Positions 35,388-44,680 of a stretch of DNA of 48,616 nucleotides are shown here, one piece after another. The position numbers and the translations under genes are program-made. The first letter of the stretch is position 1, and every line of letters starts with the position of its first letter. The notes beneath the pieces are model-generated. The model made no database searches and was not told where the DNA came from. It worked only from the letters and a program-made list of their open reading frames with translations. This DNA is from Betaproteobacteria bacterium. Its GTDB lineage: Bacteria > Pseudomonadota > Gammaproteobacteria > Burkholderiales > SG8-41. The stretch lies in assembly GCA_947476215.1 (NCBI GenBank), contig CANJQI010000014.1, positions 1 through 48,616 of the forward strand. Reading direction: 5' to 3'.

Positions 35388-36332
35388 TCAGGCCGCTACT
35401 GGCGTATTTGCAGGCGCGGGCATCAAGTGCGGTGTCTTCTTTGCCGCCCAGCGCTTGCGGATCAGCGCGATAAATTGCAGCGCGGCCGGTGAAAGCGTGG
35501 TGCCACGCCGTGTGATGATCCCTATTTTCCGGGACAGCGATGGATCGACGAGCGGTCTGCCCACGAGCACCGAATTCCTGCCCGTGGTCAGGGCCAGGCT
35601 GGGTACGGCGATTACACCGAGACCGGCTTCGACCATGCGCAACCCGGTCCAGAATGAACGCTGGACTTCATATGGCCAGACTCTGCGAACCTTGATCATG
35701 GATGGCACGAAATCAAGATGCGTACGATTACCGCTCAGGCGTCCGACGGTAATCAGGCTGTGATTTTCCAGATCATCCCATCGGACCTGCTTTTGTTTTG
35801 CCAGCGGGTGATCCCTGCGGCAGGCGAGCACGAATGGATCTTCAAACAGCGCTTCAAAGTCCAGTTCGGGCATTTTCTTCTCCATCACGGAAATTCCAAA
35901 CTCCGCTTCGCCGCGCAACACCGCCAGCAGGGTCGCACTGCCATGATCGTCGAGTATGCGCACGTGATTTTCCGGATAGCGCACGCTGTATTCCTTGATC
36001 ACTTCGGGTAACAGGGACATGGCCGCGGTCGGTACGCAAGCCAGTACGACTTGTCCGGTGCCGTGTCTCGCCATGTCCTTGAGTCCGGTCAGCGACAACT
36101 CGAGTTCATGTATCAGCCGGCGGGCATGCGGGAGAAAATCCTTGCCGACCGCGGTAAGACTCACGCGCCGCGTGGTTCGATCAAACAATCTGACGCCCAG
36201 ATGCTGTTCAAGCTTGCGCATGCGTCTTGATAATGCGGGTTGAGTAATCGCCAAGGCTTGCGCGGCTTGGTGAAATGTCCCGTGCTCGGCAATACGCACG
36301 TACGCCTGTAAACCATCGATATCTATATTCAT
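35388..36332 (-). CDS. LysR-family transcriptional regulator
   Basis: MNIDIDGLQAYVRIAEHGTFHQAAQALAITQPALSRRMRKLEQHLGVRLFDRTTRRVSLT wHTH. Confidence 0.95.
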   Translation of the reverse strand: MNIDIDGLQAYVRIAEHGTFHQAAQALAITQPALSRRMRKLEQHLGVRLFDRTTRRVSLTAVGKDFLPHARRLIHELELSLTGLKDMARHGTGQVVLACVPTAAMSLLPEVIKEYSVRYPENHVRILDDHGSATLLAVLRGEAEFGISVMEKKMPELDFEALFEDPFVLACRRDHPLAKQKQVRWDDLENHSLITVGRLSGNRTHLDFVPSMIKVRRVWPYEVQRSFWTGLRMVEAGLGVIAVPSLALTTGRNSVLVGRPLVDPSLSRKIGIITRRGTTLSPAALQFIALIRKRWAAKKTPHLMPAPANTPVAA

Positions 36333-36362
36333 GCAAATCCATTAATAATCAATGCAATAAAT
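36331..36362. promoter_or_regulatory. Candidate LysR operator between the LysR gene and TctC
   Basis: AT-rich element with TGCA half-sites between divergent genes; copy upstream of the flavoprotein at 40204-40235 (about 23/32 matches). Confidence 0.45.
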
Positions 36363-36524
36363 ATATTTTACTCACTAATCCCCAGGTGCGACAATTCCGC
36401 GATATTTACGCGATACTTCGAGCTTGGGCAACAGGCCAGAGCATGCAGCGGGGTGCGCAGCATGGTGGCCGTTTCGGTTGCGAGAACGCGTTTGGACTGT
36501 CATAGGCACTCTAAGGGAAAGAAC

Positions 36525-37493
36525 ATGTCGTCATTTCGATTGGCAATTGGGTTAGGTGTGATCACTCTAATCGTGCAACCGCAGGGTGCACCGCGCGCGC
36601 AAACCTATCCGGAGAAGCCAATACGCATGATCGTGACGGGTATAGGCGGCGGAGTGGATTTTGCCGCACGCCTGATCACCCCGCCTTTGTCGGTCTCTCT
36701 TGGTCAGCAGGTGATTGTCGACAACCGGCCCAGCGGCACCATACCTGGCGAAGTCGTATCACGGGCCGCACCCGATGGTTACACCGTGCTTTTTACCAGT
36801 GGCAGCCTGTGGGTGGGCCCGTTTTTGCAAAGCAAAGTGCCGTATGATCCCGTGAAGGACTTCCTGCCTGTAACGTTGGCAGCGAGGGCGCCCAACGTGC
36901 TCGTCGTCCATCCGTCGCTGCCTGTGAAATCCGTCAGGGAATTGATAGGTCTTGCTAAATCTCGACCGGGCGACCTGAATTACGCATCGTCGGGCGCGTC
37001 CGGTGGGACCACGCATCTGGCGGCGGAGCTGTTCAAAGCTCTGGCAGGCGTCAATATCTTGCGCGTATCGTACCGCGCCACCGGGCCAGCCCTAAACGCG
37101 TTGCTCGGCGGCGAGGTGCAGTTGACCTTCGCGCCCGCCGCATCCGCGACGCAGTACGTAAAGTCAGGGCGGCTGCGAGCGCTAGGCGTCAGCAGTGCCG
37201 AGCCGTCCGTACTTGCGCCCGGATTGCCGACGATTTCATCGTCGGGCGTGCCGGGCTATGAACTTGTATCGATATTCGGAATACTTGCGCCGGCCAGAAC
37301 GTCGACTGGCATCATCGTCAGATTGAATCAGGAAATCGTAAGAATTCTGGCGGGTGCCGACGTCAAGGAAAAGTTGCTGAATACTGGCGTCGAGGCTGTC
37401 GGAAGTTCTCCCGAGCAGTTCAGAACGGCCATTGCATCAGAGATGTCGCGCTTGGGGAAGGTCATACGAGATGCGGGCATACGCGAAGAATAG
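36525..37493 (+). CDS. Bug/TctC-family substrate-binding protein
   Basis: YPEKPIRMIVTGIGGGVDFAARLITPPLSVSLGQQVIVDNRPSGTIPGEVVSRAAPDGYTVLF. Confidence 0.95.
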   Translation: MSSFRLAIGLGVITLIVQPQGAPRAQTYPEKPIRMIVTGIGGGVDFAARLITPPLSVSLGQQVIVDNRPSGTIPGEVVSRAAPDGYTVLFTSGSLWVGPFLQSKVPYDPVKDFLPVTLAARAPNVLVVHPSLPVKSVRELIGLAKSRPGDLNYASSGASGGTTHLAAELFKALAGVNILRVSYRATGPALNALLGGEVQLTFAPAASATQYVKSGRLRALGVSSAEPSVLAPGLPTISSSGVPGYELVSIFGILAPARTSTGIIVRLNQEIVRILAGADVKEKLLNTGVEAVGSSPEQFRTAIASEMSRLGKVIRDAGIREE

Positions 37494-37522
37494 TCCACCA
37501 ACAGTGATCGGAGCTTCAGATC

Positions 37523-39133
37523 ATGAGCGACAGTATATTCATACTGAATCCCAGTTCAGCAGGACAATGCAAGGACCAGCAGGTTCGCCGTGCATTGGAT
37601 GGCCTGAAGGGCAAAGTCGTGGGCTTTGTCGACAATTCAAAGCCAAATTTCAACAATCTCGTCGACGACATGGCTGAGTTCCTGCTAAATCACCATGGCG
37701 TCAGCAAGGTAATAAAGCATCGCAAGACGCTGGCGTCCATTCCCGCGCCGGCCGACGTCATGAGCGACCTCGAACGGCAATGTGATCTCGTCATAACAGG
37801 CTCGGGAGATTGAGGATCGTGCACGTCGTGGAGTGTCCACGACAGTGTTGAGGCCGCAAAAAGAGGTCTGGTGGCAGTCGAGGTGTGTTCTACCGCATTC
37901 GTATCCCTGGGGCACGCGCAAGCCAAGGCGTTGGGCTATGCGGAACTGCCTATCGTGGCCGTACCGCATCCGTTTGGCGGTCTGTCGCGTGACAAAACGC
38001 GTGAAGCCGCCGAGAAATGTGTTGCGGGTATCGTGCTAGCGGCCTTGGAAAAAATGCCTGACTCGTCCAAGGTCCTGGCGAGTACGGATTTTTCGGCCGA
38101 GGCCATCGAAGTCAGCGCGGATCCTGATGAGATCAACAGGCTGAATCGCGACCGGCTATGGTCAGACGGCTTGCCGGTGGTGCCTGCGACTGCCGAGCGC
38201 GTGCAGCGCATGTTGAGTTGCACGCCGCGTAAACGAAATGAGGTTGTTGCAATGCTCGCACCTGCTTTTGGCGCGGCGACCGTGGAACTGATTGCCATCA
38301 ACGCGGTGATGGCCGGTTGTGATCCGGAGTATCTGCCGGTGTTGATTGCCGCGACGGAGGCCATCGCCGACTCAAGCTTTAACCTGCAGGGCATACAGAC
38401 CACGACCAACCCCGCAGCCGCATGGCTGATCGTAAACGGTCCAGTTGCCCGGCGCCTGGGGATGAATTCAGGTATTAATTGCCTGGGACAGGGAAATTGG
38501 GCGAATGCCACGCTGGGGCGGGCGTTGCGACTCATCATGCAGAATATCGGCGGGGCGTTGTCGGGAGACATGGATCGCGCAACGATAGGCCAGCCCGGAA
38601 AGTATTTGTTTTGCTGCGCGGAGAATGAACAGGAGAACCCGTGGGAACCGCTGCACGTCGAGAAAGGATACAGACCGGAGCAGAGCACGGTGACGGTGGT
38701 GGGTGCCGAAGGTACGCTCAATCTGAATACCCATTCCAAGAATGCGGACGAGATCCTGCGCATATTCGCTCAGACGCTGGCCAGACCGTCGGGTAATGAT
38801 TACTTTCTGTGCGGGCAACCGTGGATAATCTTGTGTCCCGAACATGCGGCAGTCATGAAAAAGGCGGGGCTCAGCAAGCTCGATGTGAAGCGCCGCTTCT
38901 GGGCAGGCTCGCAATTGCCGGTGCGGTACATGACGGATATTGATCGCAATTTGACGCAAGTACGCCGCCGGAGCGAACTGGGTGAATTTACCAGCGACAC
39001 CACGCTGCCGATATGTAGCGCGCCGGAGTCACTGGGCATCGTCGTATGCGGTTCGGCAGGCACCCATTCGGTCTACGTGCCGAGTTTCGGAAATACGCGC
39101 TCGGTTACGCGCGAGATAGTCTGGTCTGCATGA
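37523..39133 (+). CDS. UGSC-family selenoprotein, fused form 2 (Sec = TGA at 37811-37813, residue 97; ~536 aa)
   Basis: ...DLVITGSGD-U-GSCTSWSVHDSVEAAKRGLVAVEVCSTAFVSLGHAQAKALGYAELPIVAVPHPFGG..., then the large domain WSDGLPVVPATAERVQRML...; paralogous to 33768-35381. Confidence 0.88.
37814..37846 (+). promoter_or_regulatory. Predicted bacterial SECIS element, selenoprotein 2
   Basis: Stem GTCGTGGA (37825-37832) / TCCACGAC (37836-37843), loop GTG, 19 nt between the TGA and the loop. Confidence 0.8.
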
Positions 39134-40149
39134 TGGTTATCGGAACTATGATGCACGCATCAAGTGCACGGTGGCCCCGGATCTGCTACTCGCTAGGCTG
39201 CCATGGCGGAGCGGTCGGTTCGGTGCTTCTGTCCGCAAGCATTGCGATTGCGCAAGGGTATCCCGTAAAACCGGTGCGTATCGTGGTCCCGTTCCCGCCC
39301 GGAGCGGGTGGGGACTTCGTGACGCGCTTGTTTACACCCAGGCTGATGGAAACATTGGGACAACCCTTAGTTGTCGACAATCGCAGTGGTGCGGCAGGCA
39401 ATATCGGTGCGGAAACAGTGGCTCGTGCCGCCCCCGATGGCTATATGCTGCTTACCGTATCGGCGTCGCACGCGATCGGCCAAAGTCTCTACAAAAACCT
39501 GAGTTACGATTTGGTGCGTGATTTCGAGTCGGTTGCATTACTGGCGTCTACGCCCTATGTGTTGGGAGTCCATCGGTCGGTGCCGGTGAGGACGACCCGG
39601 GAATTGATTGCACTGGCCAAGGCGCGTCCCGGTCTGTTGACATTCGGGTCTTCCGGAAACGGCAGTGGCACGCATCTGGCGGGCGAGATGTTGAAAATGC
39701 ATGCGAACATTGAAATGCTGCATGTGCCTTATAAGGGAACGGCGCCGGCAATTTCGGATCTGATGGGTGGACAGATTTCGATGATGTTCGCATCGCAGTT
39801 GCTGCCGCAGATCAGGGCAGGGCGATTGCGCGCGATTGCCATTACGAGCGCCAAACGCAGTCAGGTGGCGCCGGAAATACCGACTGTCGCTGAATCGGGA
39901 GTGCCGGGGTACGAGGCGGGGACATGGTTCGGGCTGATTGCCCCAACAGCAACGCCGCGCGACGTGGTTGCGAAACTGAACGCAGCGGTCACCCGAGCAG
40001 CGCAATTACAGGAAATCCGGGATCAATTGATGACCCAAAGTTCGGCTGAACCCATGAGCGGCACTCCAGAACAGGCTGGCGTATATATCCGTGGCGAGGC
40101 GGTCAAATGGCGCAAGGTAGTTGCAGCGGCGGGGTTGAAAGTTGAGTAG
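39130..40149 (+). CDS. Bug/TctC-family substrate-binding protein (ATGA overlap with upstream selenoprotein gene)
   Basis: YPVKPVRIVVPFPPGAGGDFVTRLFTPRLMETLGQPLVVDNRSGAAGNIGAETVARAAPDGYMLL; ATG 39130 overlaps TGA 39131-39133. Confidence 0.95.
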   Translation: MMVIGTMMHASSARWPRICYSLGCHGGAVGSVLLSASIAIAQGYPVKPVRIVVPFPPGAGGDFVTRLFTPRLMETLGQPLVVDNRSGAAGNIGAETVARAAPDGYMLLTVSASHAIGQSLYKNLSYDLVRDFESVALLASTPYVLGVHRSVPVRTTRELIALAKARPGLLTFGSSGNGSGTHLAGEMLKMHANIEMLHVPYKGTAPAISDLMGGQISMMFASQLLPQIRAGRLRAIAITSAKRSQVAPEIPTVAESGVPGYEAGTWFGLIAPTATPRDVVAKLNAAVTRAAQLQEIRDQLMTQSSAEPMSGTPEQAGVYIRGEAVKWRKVVAAAGLKVE

Positions 40150-40203
40150 GGGCGGAAGTTTCGTGCGCATTCATATGCAGGGTCCGAGTTACGACGATCA
40201 ATA

Positions 40204-40260
40204 ATGCAAATTTGGTAATAATTGATGCACTATTTCTATTTCTTTTATTAATGGATGCAT
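40204..40260. promoter_or_regulatory. Candidate regulator-binding region shared with the LysR/TctC intergenic region
   Basis: ATGCAAATttggTAATAATtgATGCAcTA resembles 36331-36362 ATGCAAATccatTAATAATcaATGCAaTA. Confidence 0.45.
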
Positions 40261-40346
40261 GGGAAAATGAAATTTGCAGGTAACTATTTTGGCGCTGCAC
40301 GCCCTATAGGGCATTGCGGTGGACGCTACACGAGGTACCACTAGAA

Positions 40347-41951
40347 ATGGCAAAAAAAACGGCAGGAAAGGGGAGTTATGACATCGTTGTGATTGGGGCT
40401 GGAAACGCGGCCTTCAGTTCAGCTCTGGCGGCCCATCAAGCCGGTGCACGGGTTGCCGTGCTTGAAGCAGCAACCAAGGAGATGCGCGGCGGAAACACGC
40501 GGTTCACAGGCGGATTGTTCCGCTTTACCTACCACAATGTGGAGGAGATCGAACGCATGCTGGGCGACAACGACGATACCAGCACGATCGAATTCGATCC
40601 CTATTCCGCCGAAGACTACTTGAACGACATCGATCGTGTGACGCGCGGCAAATATGATCCCGAACTGATTAACATTCTGATCAGCGAGTCTTTCCCCACC
40701 GTATGCTGGCTCGCGGATAATGGCATTCCTTTCAGCTTTTATCGTTTGCCCAACCTCAAGATACCGGGTACGAACAAGCACAAACTGCAGTTTGGCGCTG
40801 GATTTGAAGTCAAAGGCCGTGGCAGCCTGCTTTCCGATCGCTGGTTCGAGATTGCGGAAAAGCAGGGCATCAAAGTTTTCTACGAAACCCAGGCCGTCGA
40901 ATTGCTGCAGGACGCAAAAGGACGAGTATCGGGCGTGCGTGCGCATGATAGGAATGGCAATGTCGAATTCCGCGCCAAGGCGGTGATACTGGGCAGCGGT
41001 GGATTTCAGTCCAATCCGGAAATGCGCACGGCATACATGGGGCCGGCGTGGAGCATGGTCAAGGTGCGTGGAACCCGCTTCAATACCGGTTTGATGACGC
41101 GTGCCGCGCTGGGCATAGGCGCGCAAGGCGTGGGACAGTGGGCAGGCGCGCACGCCACGCCGCTCGACAATGACGCAGGCGACTACGGCCACCTCGAGGC
41201 GACGGACGAAACGAGCCGCGTTTCCTACCCGTTGGGGTTGATGGTCAACCTCGACGGTCAGCGATTTGCCGACGAAGGCGAAGACTTCAAGCTCTACACC
41301 TACGCCAAGACCGGCGCCAAGATTCTTGATCAGAAGTATGGCGTCATATTCCAGATATTCGACAAAAAAACCACGCCGTTACTCGAAAAACGTTATGGCA
41401 CGGGCAAGCCCGAAACGGCTGACACGCTGGAAGCACTCGCGGAGAAAATCTCGCAACGCTCTGGCGACATGGGCTTTAACAAGTCGCAGTTCCTGAAGAG
41501 CGTGGCCGAATTCAATACGGCCGTCGGAGAGACGGAGTTCGATCCCATGATCAAGGATGGCAAGCATACGTCAGGCCTGGCGGTAGACAAGACGAATTGG
41601 GCGCAACGCATCGATCAGGCCCCGTACGTCGCTTACCCGATCACGACCGGCATTACCTTTACGTTCGGTGGCTTGAAAATCAACGGCGATGCACAGGTTG
41701 TCGATCTGCTTGGACGCGACATACCCGGGTTGTATGCAACCGGTGAAGTCACCGGTGGCTTCTTCTACTATAATTATCCGGGCGGTGCAGGTTTGATGCG
41801 CGGTGCGGTGTTCGGACGGCGCGCGGGAACGAATGCTGCCAAGTACGCGGCCGGCAGCGCAAAGAAACCTGCTGCCAAGTCCAAACAAAACAAGCCCAGA
41901 TCTGCCAAAGGCAAACCGGCAAAAAAGAAAGCGGTTCGCGGCAAACGCTAA
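40347..41951 (+). CDS. FAD-dependent tricarballylate dehydrogenase-like flavoprotein (TcuA-like)
   Basis: YDIVVIGAGNAAFSSALAAHQAGARVAVLEAATKEMRGGNTRFTGG...; GLYATGEVTGGFFYYNYPGGAGLMRGAVFGRRAG; Lys-rich C-terminal tail. Confidence 0.85.
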   Translation: MAKKTAGKGSYDIVVIGAGNAAFSSALAAHQAGARVAVLEAATKEMRGGNTRFTGGLFRFTYHNVEEIERMLGDNDDTSTIEFDPYSAEDYLNDIDRVTRGKYDPELINILISESFPTVCWLADNGIPFSFYRLPNLKIPGTNKHKLQFGAGFEVKGRGSLLSDRWFEIAEKQGIKVFYETQAVELLQDAKGRVSGVRAHDRNGNVEFRAKAVILGSGGFQSNPEMRTAYMGPAWSMVKVRGTRFNTGLMTRAALGIGAQGVGQWAGAHATPLDNDAGDYGHLEATDETSRVSYPLGLMVNLDGQRFADEGEDFKLYTYAKTGAKILDQKYGVIFQIFDKKTTPLLEKRYGTGKPETADTLEALAEKISQRSGDMGFNKSQFLKSVAEFNTAVGETEFDPMIKDGKHTSGLAVDKTNWAQRIDQAPYVAYPITTGITFTFGGLKINGDAQVVDLLGRDIPGLYATGEVTGGFFYYNYPGGAGLMRGAVFGRRAGTNAAKYAAGSAKKPAAKSKQNKPRSAKGKPAKKKAVRGKR

Positions 41952-42065
41952 GCCTCGACGTTGATGGTTGAATGCATTGCGCCGCGAAGTTCAGCGGCGC
42001 AATTTAATTGAGGCATGCGGGTGTGGGATATGACCAACAAGATAATTTTACCGAGATGAGTAATC

Positions 42066-43556
42066 ATGAATTCTTCATATGACGTAATCGTGGTGGGCAA
42101 GGGTAATGCAGCGCTCTGCGCGGCATTGTCCGCGCAAGAAAATGGCGCAAAGGTGTTGATGCTGGAAGCCGCCACGGAAGAAGAGTCGGGCGGCAACAGC
42201 CGCTTCGCCGGCGGCGTGATGCGTTTTGCGTATGAATCGGTGGATGACCTCAAGCGCGTAACCGAGGTTACGGATGCGGAAATCGCCGACAGTGATTTTG
42301 GCACCAATCTACGTGAGGAGTTTCTCGACGATTTGTACCGGCTTACGAACTTTCGTACCGATCCGGAATTGTCGGACATTCTGGTCAGCCAGAGCCTGGA
42401 GGCGATGAGCTGGCTGCGCTCCAAGGGTGCGCGTTTCATACTCAATTATGGGCGCCAGTCCGGGCTTGTTAACGGGATACGAAAGTTTTTTGGCCGTATG
42501 CCCATAGAAGTCAACGGCGGCGGCGCGGGATTGGTCCAGTACCTGGACGCGGCGACGAAGAAGTTCGGCATCGAGATCAGATACGAGACCCGTGCGATCT
42601 CATTGCTGTTTGATGGCGTGCGTGTGCAGGGCGTGCGCGTGCAGTGCAATGGCGAGAGCATAGAATTGCGGGCGAAGTCGGTGGTGCTTGCGTGCGGTGG
42701 ATTCGAAGCCAATCCGGAGATGCGCGTTCGCTATCTGGGGCCGGGCTGGGATCTGGCGAAGGTGCGCGGAACACGATTCAACCAGGGAGATGGACTAAAA
42801 ATGGCGTTGGAAGTCGGTGCGGCGCCTTATGGAAACTGGTCGGGCGCGCATGCCACCGGCTGGGACCGAAACGCTCCGGAGTTTGGCGATATCAGCATAG
42901 GCGATCAGTATCAGAAGCACAGCTATATCTTCGGTTTGCTCATTAATTCGGACGGCAAACGATTTGTCGACGAGGGTTGGGACTTTCATTCGTTTACCTA
43001 TGCCAAGTACGGCGCTGCCGTGCTGCATCAGGAAGGGCAGTTTGCGTGGCAGGTATTCGATTCCAAAGTCACCAAGCTGTTGCGCTCCGAATATCGCATG
43101 AAATACATGACCAAGGTCAGCGCAAATACGCTAGAGGAACTCGCGCCGAAACTTGAAGGCGTGGATCCCGAGGGATTCCTTAAAACCGTGCGTGAATTCA
43201 ATGACGCGGTGCGCAAGGATGTCACTTTTAACCAAACCATCAAGGATGGCAAGTGCACCGTCGGTATAGATCCGCCCAAGTCGAATTGGGCACAAGTGCT
43301 GGATACGCCGCCGTACGATGCCTATGCGACGACCTGTGGAATCACGTTCAGCTTTGGCGGACTGCGCATAGATCGTGAAACCGGCCAAGTCCTGAACGTT
43401 CATTTCCACAAGATACCGGGACTGTACTGCGCGGGCGAGATGGTGGGGGGGCTGTTCTACTTCAATTACCCGAGCGGCACCGGGCTGGTGTCGGGCGCGG
43501 TATTTGGGCGCCTCGCGGGGCGCGGCGCCGCGGCGGCAGCTAAGGAAGTGAAGTAG
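42066..43556 (+). CDS. FAD-dependent tricarballylate dehydrogenase-like flavoprotein (TcuA-like), tandem paralog
   Basis: YDVIVVGKGNAALCAALSAQENGAKVLMLEAATEEESGGNSRFAGGVMRF...GLYCAGEMVGGLFYFNYPSGTGLVSGAVFGRLAG. Confidence 0.85.
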   Translation: MNSSYDVIVVGKGNAALCAALSAQENGAKVLMLEAATEEESGGNSRFAGGVMRFAYESVDDLKRVTEVTDAEIADSDFGTNLREEFLDDLYRLTNFRTDPELSDILVSQSLEAMSWLRSKGARFILNYGRQSGLVNGIRKFFGRMPIEVNGGGAGLVQYLDAATKKFGIEIRYETRAISLLFDGVRVQGVRVQCNGESIELRAKSVVLACGGFEANPEMRVRYLGPGWDLAKVRGTRFNQGDGLKMALEVGAAPYGNWSGAHATGWDRNAPEFGDISIGDQYQKHSYIFGLLINSDGKRFVDEGWDFHSFTYAKYGAAVLHQEGQFAWQVFDSKVTKLLRSEYRMKYMTKVSANTLEELAPKLEGVDPEGFLKTVREFNDAVRKDVTFNQTIKDGKCTVGIDPPKSNWAQVLDTPPYDAYATTCGITFSFGGLRIDRETGQVLNVHFHKIPGLYCAGEMVGGLFYFNYPSGTGLVSGAVFGRLAGRGAAAAAKEVK

Positions 43557-43563
43557 GCTGCCT

Positions 43564-44637
43564 ATGAAGCTTGGATCGCGAATACATGAAGCGAGCGATC
43601 TCGAGGCGGCTATCGAGATGTGCTATGAACAACGGTGGACCGATGGTCTGCCGGTTGTACCGCCGACACGGAATGCGATAGAGCGCATCATCAGCTATCT
43701 GCAGCGCGATCCCGAGGAAGTTATCGGGATCATTCCCCCGCGCAACGGCGTGGCAACGATAGAAAAAATCGCAATTAACTGCGTCATGGCGGGCTGTAAG
43801 CCTGAATACGTGCCGGTCGTGATTGCCGCAATCGAGGCGATGCTGCAGGACCGTTTCAACTTGAATGGCGTGCAGACGACAACCCACTCATGCGCGCCTT
43901 TGGTGATGGTGAGTGGGCCGGTGGTAAAAAAACTAGGATTCAACTCCAAGGAAGGTGTGTTCGGTCATGGTTGCAGGCCCAGCGCGGCCATAGGACGCGC
44001 AGTACGCCTGATACTATGGAATGGTGGTGGTGGGTATCCAGGTGACCCGTGCAAGACCACGCATGCGCATCCGGGATATTTCAGTTTCTGCGTGCCCGAG
44101 GACCAGGATACGAATCCATGGGAGCCCATGCATACGGAGTACGGGTATGGTGCCAATGACAGCGTGGTTACGGTTACGGCGGTCCAGGCGCCGAACACAT
44201 TGGGCAGCGGAGCAGGTTACAGTCCACCGGACGATGTTCTGTTCGTGCTTGCGGATTCCATCTCCGCAATCGGCACCAATAACGTGTCGGGCGGCGATAT
44301 GGTGTTGGCGCTGGGCCCGATGGCGGCGAAGAACCTATCCAACGCGGGATTGAGCAGATCACAGGTCAAGAGCGAAATCATGCGCCTTGCTACACGCTCA
44401 GTGCGCGACATGAAGCGCCATCGTGGCATATCCGACGCGCATCCGATGCACTGGAGCAAGATCGCCGATCCGAATGACGATGAGGCGCGTGTGCCGCTGA
44501 TCCGGAATTCCGAAAATTTGGTGCTGATGGTCACCGGCGGATGGGGATCGGGCGGGGCATTCTGCTCACTGTGTTCCGGATGGGGCGCACCCGGCGGATT
44601 CACCGTCCACAAGCAGATTCATTTCCCCGGCGCATAG
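43564..44637 (+). CDS. Stand-alone version of the large C-terminal domain of the UGSC fusion proteins
   Basis: RWTDGLPVVPPTRNAIERII, IAINCVMAGCKPEYVPVVIAAIEAM, FNLNGVQTTT, NPWEPMHTEYGY...VVTVTAV, matching the same motifs in 33768-35381 and 37523-39133. Confidence 0.85.
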   Translation: MKLGSRIHEASDLEAAIEMCYEQRWTDGLPVVPPTRNAIERIISYLQRDPEEVIGIIPPRNGVATIEKIAINCVMAGCKPEYVPVVIAAIEAMLQDRFNLNGVQTTTHSCAPLVMVSGPVVKKLGFNSKEGVFGHGCRPSAAIGRAVRLILWNGGGGYPGDPCKTTHAHPGYFSFCVPEDQDTNPWEPMHTEYGYGANDSVVTVTAVQAPNTLGSGAGYSPPDDVLFVLADSISAIGTNNVSGGDMVLALGPMAAKNLSNAGLSRSQVKSEIMRLATRSVRDMKRHRGISDAHPMHWSKIADPNDDEARVPLIRNSENLVLMVTGGWGSGGAFCSLCSGWGAPGGFTVHKQIHFPGA

Positions 44638-44680
44638 ACCGAAATTGATCCAGCATGACGTTCCTGAACAGGAGTCAACG

